Positions 35,840 to 47,700 of a DNA stretch of 64,000 nt are shown one piece after another. The notes beneath the pieces are model-generated. The model worked only from the letters and a program-made list of their open reading frames with translations, did not search any database and was not told the DNA's origin. The position numbers and the translations under genes are program-made. The stretch comes from Telmatactis stephensoni (taxonomy: Eukaryota > Cnidaria > Anthozoa > Actiniaria > Isophelliidae), in NCBI GenBank assembly GCA_029948255.1, contig JALIZF010001407.1, positions 231,258-295,257 of the forward strand, written 5' to 3'. Every line of letters starts with the position of its first letter. The first letter of the stretch is position 1.

Positions 35840-38800
35840 TCATGACTCAGTTAGCCAATCTCCTAATGGCTTCGAGAAAGCTGGTGAAAAAGGCCGACCA
35901 GTTGCTGGTTGAAGATTCTCCCAAAATGATCTGTTTGCTCTGAAAACATGAAGCAATAAGAAAAAGGTAATAAATCGCAAGCGGTTATCCATTGCCTGTA
36001 CTCTTATTGACAATGGATTTGTTGTCACAAAATATTCAAAACTCATGTTTGGCAAAAGAGCAGCGTCGAATCAATTCGGTGCGGCAGCTTTAAAAGGTCT
36101 AGATCTGTTGCACTAAATGCGCGGTAGAGCAGCGGTTCGACGGAATTAAGTACATGCACAGTATATATGAATGAAACCCCCCTCCCCCCTCTCCAAAGTC
36201 GAACTCAATAGTTTTAGATACGGCAGCAATTAGGTACATAAAAAGTTCAGCGCAAGGAAAGGACTTAATTTACTCTATTACTCATACTATGTTATGTTTA
36301 ATGAGAGCGCAAACCCTAATCATCAAACAGTAATTACAGTAACTAAACAATGCAAAATTCTTTATTTACTATTGTCCCTTTCTGCTGTTTACCCACTGTT
36401 TGATAGTTAGCACTGCATGTCTTATGCTTTTAATGTTTTCACCCTCAGCTAAATCTGATGTACACTCACCTTTGTCTAATGTGATCATCAGGATGATTGC
36501 GCAGTCCCTCCCCCCACGGGGCATGTTTGGAACTTCCTGGAGGTAAACGGCCTCGCTCTTGTGCAAGCTGTATTAAGATAGAGATATTCGGTTGAGTGTC
36601 AAACATTGAGCTTGAGGTTTACAGGATTGACTGTAAATGAACCATCAATTTGTGTTTTAATTTATTGGGTGGGAGATAGTACCGGCAGCTATTTCAGGGG
36701 CGTAGTTAGGGGAGGGGTGCAGGAGGTTGCCACCCCTCGTGAGACGACTCTGGGATCTTTTCTTCTCAGTATTTTTCCAAAGTATCCTGTAGATTGTCTT
36801 GATTGGGTCCGAGTTCTATAACGCTTCAGCCCTTTATAAGGATAATCCTGGATTAGTCCGCCCTTGTATCTCAATCCACACCTAGGCGACTCTTAGAAAA
36901 ATTAGTACCGGGCAATGTACAGTAGATGAGAAACAAAAATGTGTGAGGAGAAGGACGCTTGTTCGACGATCGAGTGGGATAACTAGTATTGCTTTTTTGC
37001 CTGGTTGTCGGCATTCCTAGAATCTGCAGTTTGCCTGGTAGTCTGCGTAGTCTCCAAGCAGGCTAGTTTGTTTGGTCCTACGCGGAACTTAAAAATTTGT
37101 CGACTTAGATGATATTTGGACTATTTATGCTAAATGAGAAGTTCAGTTTCTAAAAGAGAAAAATGGAAAACTGAAACTGAAGTGCTTGAGTGCCTCACGA
37201 CCCCAAGATACATGTTATTTAAATCCCGATTTTTCGAAAGTGGGTTAACGCTATTCCAGGGTTTCTGTCGAAACATGTTTGCACGAAAACTCCGAAGTGT
37301 CGTGTTTATTCTCAAAATTTATCCCAGGTAAATCTAAAGGAAACCACTGATTTTAGCCCTGGGTTAGAACTAACCGACTTTCTAAAAACCGGCCCCAGTG
37401 CTCTACCAACCTCTTCAGCTAAAGCCCTTATGTGATAGGCTTCAAAGCCGCAGCATCCACCAATGTACCGTATCCCCATATTAAAGGCTTTACGGGCATA
37501 TTTATGACAATCCCAGCGAGTTAATGTACGAGGATCTAGAGCTGCAAAGGATAATTCAACGATATCGATATACAATGACGCTTCAGTTAATAAATTTAAG
37601 TGGGTTTCTTTCCGGGTCTTTCGCTTAAGGTAATGGGCTCGCGCGAGTTTTTATCGACGAATTTTTCTATAAATCATTATGTAGATTATTTTTGAGTTGG
37701 GAACATCAAATCAATAAAGAAAATGGGGGGTCACGGTGCTAGTTTTGGTGCTATGATAGCTCGAAAAGAGCGAAACCTCGCCTTTTCGAACGAAAACAAC
37801 AGATTTCAGAGTCTGACCTCTAGTGTACGGTAAGTCTTTGAAAATTTGCAAACTAAAGGCTTTCAGACATGCTAAAGTAGACAAAGTATCATGAAAATTA
37901 ATATGTCTTCACTTATTTGTAGGTAAAGCTGAGTATTCGCAATTGAAAGATGAAAATCGGGTGTACTTACGCGCGAATCGGACTTCATTTTGACGATTTT
38001 TCGCGATTTTCTTAAAAACCTATCGAGGAATTTTTTTCCTTTTTTGATATGTTTTAGTTTTTATAAAAATACGTCGAAAAAGCAAAAGATTAGGATAGGT
38101 CGCGGTGCTAGATTTTAAGTTATAAGGCTTTGAATACAGTTACGTGGCGTCCGCCATATTGAAATATTTTAGAACACAGGAAGCCCAATCAAATTCGATA
38201 TCAGCGCGCGCGTGCAAAACATGCGCAAACGTTATGCGTACGAATGCGCGTGCGCATTACCTTAACAGAGTTTAGTCATTTCTCCTCTCAAACATGTTTC
38301 CGTAAAAATGTTTCCTAGGGGCTAAACTGTGAAGAAACGTGTTTCCACAACATCAAATGTCGCACGCATGTAGGGATTAATAATGATGACGAAACATAAA
38401 CAAAATTTTAAATTTTTTCAGATTATATTGTCATTTTCTCGTCTAAAATGACTATCCTTTATATCTTTCTTGCACGCGTGGCTGAAAGGGCCAGTAAACA
38501 TTGCGCGCGAGCGCTTTTGAGTGAAATGATTCCTTTAGTGGCTAAACCAGGAAACATCTCTCTGGTGTGTCCAGAGACATGACATGACATGTTTCTGAGG
38601 TGTTTCAGACACATTTTTGTGTTTCGGTAACAAAATTTATCGCGAGAAACAATGTTTCTCGTGTGGCTAAACCGGAACACACTTACGAAACTTGTGCGCT
38701 AGTGATGTTTTCCTGGAACATGTTACCTCGTTTAGCAAGGATCTTAATGCTGCGCGGATGATAAAGATTTTTCTTTTCCAAAAAAAATATGTTTTTCAAA

Positions 38801-41800
38801 ATTACCGAAGGGGGTTTCAGGCAGACCAAGAGCGCCGTAACCAGTGGTGGCATCAGGAGTCCAGAAACCATAGGGTTGAACCATGAAATATACTTTTATT
38901 CCTTCTTTCTTGACTGCGTCTATCATTCGTTGCATGGTTGCCAGGCACATTTCAGGATCAAAACGGCAATTGATTCCTATTATATCAGCTCCTATATTTA
39001 AACAAAATAGAAAATGTGCAACTGCTGCGATAAAGGGTTATAGGAGAGTAACTATATGGTAGAAGAGAATAAGGAGGGGGAAGGGACGCAGGGGAGAAAG
39101 TAGCGAGGTCGACGAGGAAAAATAAGAAGAAAAAGAAGAGATGTCAAACCTGCACGAGCAAGACGCACTGCACACTCTTCAGGAGACACTCCATGCTTGT
39201 CTCCCTGCTGCCCTATTGCCATGGTAACAGCTTTTGGTTTGCCGCTGTCCTTCATGACCTCTAGCAACCATTCAGCTTCTTGTACATGGGTAAAAAACTT
39301 CATTTATGTAAGAAAAAATGTCGAATAAATAGCTGTTATTCAAATGGTGTCTATCGACGTACAAGGTGAATGCCCTTTAGAGTTTAACTTCAAAGACAGT
39401 GAAGGAAGGTTGGCCGAGCGGTGAGTGTTCTGGTCTGTCACCACTGTGGTCCTAGGTTCAATTCCCGGACTGGGCATCACATGTGAATTAAGTTTGTTAA
39501 TTCGTTCTTCCCTTGATACGAGGGTTTTTCTCGGGTACCCCCTGTTTTCATAACCTGCAATCTTAGACATAAATGTTAAGAAAAAAGTGGCATTGTCATG
39601 TCCAATTCAAAATAGAAGCGTCTCCCACTACGATACTGTACGCTTTCTTCCCCCCTACCCCCTACCCCCTGGATCAATGTTGCAGGCTGACGGAAAGCAT
39701 CTGGGCCCCCAGGTCATCAACATTGTGTTGGGAGGGGGAGGGGTGATTTTGGCTTCAAATGTGAGGTGATGCACGCATTTCTTCCAAAACAGGAAAATTC
39801 TTATAACCCTTTTTGTCCAAGATTGTGGCCTTCCTCAGTATAAACGAACTAATGAGCTGAGAGGCGTGTGCAAAGTAGAAGTGTGTGTGTGTGAGTACAG
39901 TGTCCCCCAATTAGTGCGCAAGCGTTTGAAGACATTGGACACTTAAAGAAACATTATTATCATTACAGTAAAGAGTCGTCTCTTCAATCAAGAAAATTTG
40001 ATTACCTCACCAATCAAAAAATCCACGTTATATTTAACGAAGATGTCGATCTGTTCTTTAAGTTTTTGCTGTATTTTTTCTTTTGAAGTTTTACCACGAA
40101 ACAATTTTCCTGTTTCACAAAGTGATCCTGCAGAAAGAGCAAATGGACCTTCTTGGGCTACCTCATTGGCCAATGCACATGCAGCTTTGTTAATTTCCTG
40201 CCACTAAAAAATTAGTTTTTATTAGATGGGTGGATGGAACGGCATGCGGGAAGGAAATTAAGAAAGAGAGTGCGCACGGAGATATGTAAAACTAAAATAA
40301 TATTTTTGAGGGGACGCTATCACGTCTGACTCGTCCCCAGTCGTCTCGCAGGGACTTACTCGAAAAGCGCTTTTTACCCTCGACTCTTTGCACGCGCTTT
40401 CTTTGCGAGTATTAGGAGACGACTGGGGACGAGTCAGCTATCACGTAATAATAATATAACTAATGCTTATAAATAAGCGCCAGTATCTATAGTTAAATGT
40501 TCAAGGGTGCTAATTGCAGTAAAAATGTTCAACAGAGTATATACAACATGTAAAAACAATATGACATTTAAAACGTATCTATCTTATTTAAGAGTGATAT
40601 GATAGTTTGAGTAAATAAGTCTTAAGCTTAGATTTAAATATAGTCAGTGATGGAGCAGCGTTGATGAGAGCTGCAATGTGGTGCAAAAGCTCATTTCATT
40701 TACAATTTACCGTATAGACTTTGCCATCAATTTCAAGCTGTCCATCAACTTTTGAAAATGTAAACGCCTGCATGACGTCTGCCCCAGCTCGCAGAAACTC
40801 CCGGTGAAGATGACGGACTGAAAGTAAATTGATTGAGTAGATTTCACAACCATTAATAACAACTGTGATGGAGATCTGTAAAACCGTATGAATAGAGTGT
40901 TTACATTACTGACGTTGCGAGCCTCCGCCCTTCGTCGATGCACCTACACTTTTTGATACGGTGTTACAGATTCCGTTCATTCATTATTGCATCTTCATAC
41001 ACTAAACTTGTAAACTAGTTTTCTCGCTAGTTCCCATTTGACAAAACGATCTCTGTCAGGAGTCGCCGTGACAAAGGTACTGACACAAACTGTACTGAAG
41101 ACCTCCACTAGAGCAAATTTCGTATGACTGTGAAAACGGCACGGTCACAGCACGATCGGTTACAGCAGGAATTTTGAATGTTTTTATGGACAACATAGCA
41201 CTGACACGTTCACGGTACGGTGCATTCTGTTTCACTTTCAGACAAAAACTGCTCAAGACATTGGGGGACGTGAACTATGGGGCATTGTTTGGCACAAAAT
41301 TTGACAAGCACGAGTCTCCAACTAATCTCTAAACCACTTGGACTCTACGAAATCTAATTGTAGAGAAAAAGCTAGAAGAACATTTATCAGCAATTTGAAT
41401 ACATTACAACCATCATCGTACCCCTAGGAAGTTCAAGATAGCGAAGTTCTAGGTTGCCTTAGTTACCTGCATCCGGGAACTCAATCACGCACTCTGGTGT
41501 CCAGTCCCCAGCCTTAACGTAACAACGCTTCTCTAAGGCGCGAGCAAATCCTCCATCACCAATGATGACTTCACCAGCGTCAAGACGTTCCAAGATCCCT
41601 TTCTGGGTTAACGAACCAAGCAATCAGATTAAAAAGTGAATCTTACTAATCCATATGCAATAAAGCTATATACCCGGCCTACAGGCTCTATGGAGAGGAG
41701 GAGGTGGAGGGGAAAAGGGAGTGGGGAAGGGAGGGGGCCCTCTCGTCTATGCTAAAACGGAGATTTTCTTTTCGGTGCGAAAACGAAGAAAAACTGTGTT

Positions 41801-44126
41801 TTCAATTTATCATGCTTAGTGTAGACGAAGAGACGTCAAGCTCCAACCTAGCCTCCTTCGCAGCCGTTTTTTGTTCGGTCCCATTCTCGCTTCCCACTAA
41901 AAACGGCTGCAAAGGAGGCAAGCTCCTGCCATTGGCTGGAGAATGGGGCTGGTAGCATCACTGCTGGCAGAGTCTGCCAACAGGAAAGCTGGTACCCTGC
42001 AATGTTAATTGTCTCCTACGCAGCCGCAGTTGGTGTCGTCACGCAAAGCTCAAGTCACCATTGCGTGACGACACTAACTGCTGTGAATGAGTAGGAAACT
42101 ACAGTGGAACCTCCACTTGCGACCACCTCTCGTAAGCGACCACCTCTCTTATGCGACCAGTTTTCAAAAACACCAAAGTTTCCCATACAAATCACTATAG
42201 TTGGCACCTCCCATTAGGACCCGTTAGTGACTGCGATCACTTTTAGAGCCGAAAGTAACACTTGCTTGAGTGATTCATAACTCTTAGCGCAGCTTTCAAT
42301 CTCTTCTTGGAACAATAATTGGTCGCAAATTTCGAAATTTAAGGTCTAAGAAGTTCTTCATTGGCCATCGTACATTAGCAAAGAAAGAAATAGGTCATAC
42401 AGGAAAGATATTAGAGTGCACGCCATATATCCGGCTGTGAAACAACTACTATTTAGCGCGTAACTAGCCTCCTCCGCAGGCAACACTGTTTGCTCAGTGT
42501 CGGGTGTTGGGCTTCCTGTTTAGGTGAAATGCGAGAGGGGATAAGAAAAGTGGGGAGAGAAGGGGGAAAGGCAGTCTCGTTCTCAGTCTCCGCGCGGTTA
42601 GCGCGTAACAGTAATTAGTTATCAACTACTTATTTATGGACAAACTAATAATTCACTGAGGTATGACGACACATAAAAAACAACAACACATAGACGGCTA
42701 GATACGTTGCTATTCTTGGGTTGCATGTGACGTCATCGAAAATATTCATGCTTCATATTGATCACATAAAGTTAAGCCTGAAGTATGTTGCTTATATACC
42801 TAATGTAAGTTTTTCTTGAGTATTTGAGAAACTTTCCTTGTTTCGTTTCCGAGTTATCAAATTTAAAACCTCTGTCACGCAACACTGTCACGCGTTTTCC
42901 TCGGTGCGTAAAACGATGAAATTGTTAGAAGTAAGCACACATTTGGCTTGTCCCATAAATAAAACCATTGTTTATTGGGTGTCTGTAACAAAATACATGA
43001 TTAAGTTGTTATTTTTTAATGATTTTGCCAATCATATTTATCGTCCGCCATGTTGGTGTACCAAAGTGGTACACCAATATGGCGGCTCCATACATTTCTT
43101 TGTAATGACTGAGTTTGTGAAACAGTTGATATCTTTGCATCACAACATCTTTTGGACTCAAAATTCCCTGGAGTTATAAAGTTTTTTCTCCTCTTTAAGA
43201 GGATGTGCTCTGATTTTACTTGGGGATGTAAGATCCGCTGTTATTTTGATGACCTGTGGGGTGACACCAACTGCGAAGTGCCATACATTTCTTACTAAAT
43301 ATTAAGCACTTCAAAGGTTAATATCTTCACAACAAAAGCTCATTTTAATTTGAAAATTTGTGAAGTTACATAGTTTTACCTGCTCTTTACAGTGATAACA
43401 TTTTTATTTCACAAAGGGCTCTGGAAATTTTTCGATGACGTAGGTGAAACCCAAGAATTGTTATTTGCACTGTTCTTCAGTGCTGTCCACTAGTTTGTAC
43501 AAAATACTGTCATTAGACAATACAAGTTACGTTTTATTTCACGGATATATGGCGTGCACTCTACTGATCAGATCTCTTATTTACAAGGGTGTTGAAATGT
43601 TAATCTGTCTCATATATCGGAATGAATGCCTCTTTATACTGACAGTATTATTATGAGAAAATACTCTCCGATTACGGTGAAATGTAAATACTTCATAAAA
43701 AAATGATAACCAAGGCCACCCAAACAAATTTTCAGATAAATTTTCAACGTACATTTTTGACTACTCAACGACAGATTTGTTGCGAGTATGTACACATACA
43801 AAGTCAATTATATTCATTTTAAGCGAAATATTAAACATTTGTAGCAATTCTATTGTTATACTTGACTGTGATTGGTTGGAGTAGTCACTCTGTAAAATCA
43901 TCTGCAGTAGCCTGAGTATCAGGCCCTGAGTATCTGATACTCAGGCTACATCTGCAGTTTCCATATGATTAAATATTTAGACCCCCTATGGTGTATCCAA
44001 ACTTTCTTTGGTGGTATGTTTTCAAATCCCGATTGTTTCTGAAGTGCACAATTGTCTAGTCTGAAATAGCTAGGCATCGATCATCAGAAATATAGTCAAA
44101 AATGCATACAGTACCTTCGTCGACAT
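35840..44126 (-). CDS. BHMT: Betaine-homocysteine S-methyltransferase
   Basis: Nine exons on the minus strand: 44126-44115, 41602-41467, 40817-40711, 40203-40006, 39297-39150, 38991-38806, 37541-37411, 36567-36470 and 35939-35840. Phases all agree and give 371 aa. The cytosolic enzyme moves a methyl group from betaine to homocysteine, giving dimethylglycine and methionine. Key positions are visible: GDGG with D20 near the N terminus, E151 in VDFLIGE, and the zinc ligands C209 (IIGINC) and C292-C293 (GGCCGF). [36 protein letters not shown] and [16 protein letters not shown] are close to animal BHMT. It stops soon after GDW, so it lacks the last few dozen residues of human BHMT (406 aa) and is near BHMT2 length. 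Introns hold many MITEs and a SINE. Use of other methyl donors such as dimethylsulfonio compounds cannot be judged from sequence. Confidence 0.92.
36697..36855. repeat. Dispersed repeat in BHMT intron, related to transporter intron 2
   Basis: GGGGCGTAGTTAGGGGAGGG, then CACCCCTCGTGAGACGACTC and TTCTTCTCAGTATTTTTCCA, align with 2955-3112. Two unrelated introns carrying the same sequence mark it as an interspersed element. Coding capacity was not seen. Confidence 0.5.
37542..38805. other. BHMT intron 6 with GAAACATGTTTC-type repeats
   Basis: No exon found. The part from about 38270 to 38720 is rich in repeated TGTTTCC/GGAAACA blocks and contains GGCTAAAC at both ends (38321, 38657), suggestive of a decayed inverted-repeat element. 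The rest shows no recognised feature. Confidence 0.35.
39404..39551 (+). mobile_element. Short tRNA-derived SINE, family 2
   Basis: The tRNA-like head GGTTGGCCGAGCGGTGAGTG and B box GGTTCAATTCCC is followed by CATCACATGTGAATTAAG and AGGGTTTTTCTCGGG. A reverse-oriented relative lies at 52579-52720. It sits in BHMT intron 4. Confidence 0.7.
40326..40437. mobile_element. 112-bp MITE with perfect 9-bp target duplication
   Basis: CTATCACGT occurs at 40317-40325 and 40438-40446. The termini CTGACTCGTCCCCAGTCGTC and its inverse (GACGACTGGGGACGAGTCAG) are perfect over 20 bp. Nine-bp duplications are typical of Mutator-like elements; that assignment is tentative. In BHMT intron 3. Confidence 0.75.
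41044..41250. repeat. CGGCACGGTCACG-type dispersed repeat
   Basis: The segment with AGAGCAAATTTCGTATGACT, ACGGCACGGTCACAGCACG and CACTGACACGTTCACGG is related to 49690-49803 and about 51838-51945. It lies in BHMT intron 2; ends are unclear here. Confidence 0.5.
41839..41935. repeat. Imperfect palindrome in BHMT intron 1
   Basis: CCTCCTTCGCAGCCGTTTTT and its inverse AAAAACGGCTGCAAAGGAGG lie about 40 bp apart, likely a small fold-back MITE. A related CCTCCTCCGCAGGCAACACT lies at about 42471. Confidence 0.5.
42105..42240. mobile_element. Tigger/pogo-like terminus fragment
   Basis: The sequence TACAGTGGAACCTCCACTTG resembles the CAGT..ACCTC ends of pogo-type MITEs and recalls the full element at 55248-55630, with GCGACCACCTCT-type repeats following. 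No opposite end was found nearby. Confidence 0.45.
42414..43561. mobile_element. TA-flanked MITE of the 28533 family with nested element
   Basis: The ends GAGTGCACGCCATATATCCG and CGGATATATGGCGTGCACTC are perfect inverses over 20 bp, with TA on both sides. The internal CACTGTTCTTCAGTGCTGTCC region matches the copy after transporter B. A further element occupies 42715-43455. In BHMT intron 1. Confidence 0.7.
42715..43455. mobile_element. Nested inverted-repeat element (about 740 bp)
   Basis: CTTGGGTTGCATGTGACGTC at the left pairs with GATGACGTAGGTGAAACCCAAG at the right. The sibling MITE at 28533 runs through this point without it. A central palindrome (GGTGTACCAAAGTGGTACACC) lies at about 43054. 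The 113-codon frame at 42838-43179 is not recognisable and probably not a gene. Confidence 0.6.
43909..43949. repeat. Perfect short hairpin
   Basis: TAGCCTGAGTATCAG and CTGATACTCAGGCTA form a perfect 15-bp stem around an 11-base loop that repeats part of the stem. It may be a remnant of a fold-back element in BHMT intron 1. Confidence 0.6.
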
Positions 44127-44756
44127 TGCTGCACTGCTGCTCTGCTCACGGCGGCCACGTAAAAGGCTAACGTGACCACTGACGTGATCGACTGGGGAGA
44201 GCTACGTAGCATGCAGTTGATGGTGATATATTCATGAAAATATAATGAATAACACATAAAACAATAAAACGACAATATAATACAATGGATTTTATGAATA
44301 CATTACATCAACTGAGTGCTAATGAGTGCTATGTAGGTTTTCCCCTGAACATGGCGTGACTGTAAGACAAATCACCCCAGTGTTGCCGTGACAGTGCACA
44401 TTGTCGAAAAATTCAGCGTAATATTTATTTTTACATTTAACATTAAAATTTCTAGAAAGTTAAAAGGTTTTGACTGTTTTAACGTGAGAAATGAAATGTG
44501 CACAACTTGGTCCTTGGGTGGCCTGTGTCTCATTACGTATTCACTGAGGTAAGGTTAATTAACCACATTAAATATGCACGTCACTTTTTGACTCGTCACC
44601 AAGGAGATTAAATATGTGTATTGACCGCCACAAGGGCTGTTTGCCCTCTAAACAAATCTGCTACGAAATGATTTTAAAATGGAAATCGCATTTAAATTAG
44701 GCACTTGGAGTAAGATAAGTGATTAAAATGGTTCACCAGAATTAAGGAACTTTAGT
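44127..44756. promoter_or_regulatory. Putative bidirectional promoter between BHMT and the RGS22-like gene
   Basis: The start codons of two genes facing away from each other are 630 bp apart, with no other gene between. TGACGTG and CACGT motifs cluster at 44155-44195. No TATA box was recognised for either side. The role is inferred from spacing only, and 5' non-coding exons of either gene could change the picture. Confidence 0.45.
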
Positions 44757-47700
44757 ATGAAAGGTAAGATTGATCTAATGTGATTCACACGTTGCGAATG
44801 GCATTTTCGCCTTTGTTGAGACTGTTTAGTTATACTGTCTGTGTGATATATGTCTGTATATACCTCGAATGCTGGTTAATGCAAAACTTAACTTAGCTTT
44901 GTAGGTGATTTTTGAGGTTGTGGTAAAAGTCCTCGAGAAAGAATTGGCTGATTAAGTTCTCCGCGTGTAGCGAGTTTGATTTCTAACATCTTAATGGCTT
45001 TATGACACCTTTGCTTGCATTTTAATGATTAATATTTCACTTTAGAAATCAAATATCGCTTCACGAATTCGACCGTATTTTGAAGGAATATTCAAATTTC
45101 CTTCTTATTAAGGAGTCAATAAATATACCGAGATTCATAATTTAGTCTCATACAAAATCTGTCGTAACTTAACATGATCCAATATCTGTCTCGTGCACCT
45201 GAAATATTTGTGATTTATAGCAATTACTGTTATACTTGGGTGTTATAATCTTGTTACTTATCTGACTTTATCTATTCTAAGAATTTTTCGTAAATTTATC
45301 TGAAAAAATTAATAATAATTTTATATAATTTTGATTAAACGAATTAATTATTTACCTATAATTTAGTTCTTTCAGTAAAGAATTAAAAATACTTTGATTT
45401 TAAAAACTTTTCATGAAGATAGATACCAATTCAACAAATAATATGTGTGTATGTACATGTATGCGGTTGTGATCAATCTGTTGTGTCTGCTCCAGCGGTG
45501 CCAAAAACTCTAGAAACAGCAGTCAGGCTTTAATTACCAACGGTTACATTTATAGACTTGACTGTTAAAAGTAAAAGACTTACAGTGTATGGTAACTGAC
45601 AAAATTTATTATTTACTATTATATAGTGTGGGTAGCAACTACTATTATTATTATATAATGGCTGGGTAGCAATGCATGCTGTTAGGAAATGGCATTTAGT
45701 ACGTGTTACTTTTAGTGTTTGTTTAGAACATTTTGTTCGACTATAAAAGAGGCCATGCTGTTCTGGTGTTCTGATTGGTCAACAATGATATCTTTTCCAA
45801 TCAAAATTATGCTGAACAAGGGCAAAGCTCAGTACAGCATGGAATTTGCATAGTCATACAAAGTCTGGCTGCCAACATTGATTTGCCGGTCAGATGCAGC
45901 TGCTATAATTGTAAATATATAATTGGCCATAATCTGTGAAGTCTTTGGGAAGGGGAAATGGGATTGGGGACATTGGAATAGGAAGGAATAACCAAATAAC
46001 AATCTTTCTGGTATATGCAAGTTATCGATCCACCACGGTCAGGGCCCAGTAGTTTGAAAGTGGGTGAGCTTGAGCACTACTATAAACCCAGGGAAAAATC
46101 TGAAGGAAACCATTAGAATTAACCCTAGGCAGAATGCTAGCCCACATTCAAACAACCACACCCAGATTATGCATGTGATCATGTGACTTTTTGAATAGTA
46201 GGCTTACTCTACATTCAAAACAACTCTTATAATAATTAAAAGAAAAAGTAATTTTCTTGTGGTCTGTAATTATTCAAGCCATTTGAAAGCTGTTTGGTTT
46301 GTTTCTGGCTTGTTTCTGACCATGTTATTGAGATTTCATCTTTTGACCAATAATTGGAATTGAGTGCCATAAAGCAGCACTGGCTTAATAACCAGAATAA
46401 TGAAGGCAACAAAAAATTGTGCAAAATACGTACTTTGTGGGCAAAATTCCCATGCTTGAGACAGAAAAGAGAAATATTAATATATTTCATATATACCTTA
46501 AAAAAGGATAATTATTTATTTATTTATTGTTATTTATCTTCTTTTTTTTCCCAGGGATTATTGTTACAGAATTGACCTTTGAGGACCAACTTGCTTATGA
46601 TGAAATATTTGTTGAATACTTCAATACATTTTTGGCCTTGCCCGTAAGTTATCAAATTAATTCATTACGAATTGCTGTAAGTTATCAATCTATTGTGAAA
46701 AGATTTTGGTAAATATTTGAAAACTTTTAGAATGGTCCTCTATTTTTTCTTCTTTTTTTTTTGCAGGGGGGGGGGGGGGGGGGGGGAGGGGAGTGGGTGG
46801 CTGGTCTTAACTTTATTTGACCTCTTTAGCTCATATCATTTGCACCAGTTCCAGTCTCATCATCCTGAAACCTGAGTACTCCCCAGGGTCTGTCTCCCAA
46901 ATATCTGTTCTTATACCTATATGCAACTCAATCCCATTTTACAGGCCTTCCCCAAAGTTGTACAGTATGATCCTATGTCAGGGTCATTTCAAGAAGTCAA
47001 TAAAGAACACAACTCATTAACACTACAGCCAAGCGAAGATGCTGAAAATGAAGCTAAACAGAGGGAGAAGGTGATGAAATGGGTCAAAAAGGAAAGACTG
47101 CCACTGTTTCTCAAGTAAGAATTAACTCAGTTGAAACTTACTTTCTCTTTTGATGGTCACAAGATTGAAGACTGAGTTCATATTTGAGCAATGAAAGATA
47201 AAGTACCACATCTTCCCCTTCATTAAAGAGCTATATACAAGGAAGGTTTTGGTAAAAAAGTTAGTTTTAGGTTTTTGGTAAAATAAAGTTAATTTTAGTA
47301 AAAAAGGGTAATTAATTTTAGTTTCAAAAACTTTTTACCAAAAATCTTCCTTGTATACACATGTAACTTTTTAATATTTTTTAGAAGCACCACCATGATT
47401 CCCCTTCATTATCTAAGAGTGTCAAATTCTTATCTCAGGTAGCTCAGAAAACATATAAAAATGAAAGTCAAAGGAAATATCCCATTACAAGTTGTTCAAT
47501 ACGTGTATCTTCCAGTTAGCTTTATGGCAGTCCGTTGAATTCATAAGATCGAGCGGATAAACATTTTTGGCTCAATCAGTCTGGTTACTTGAAAATACGT
47601 TGTATTATTAAAAATCAATTAAATTTTCCAGCATGTGATCCAAAGCGGTTTTTAGAAGTAACTTATTTCTTGTATTGTTTTTCAGAACTCAACTTTACCT

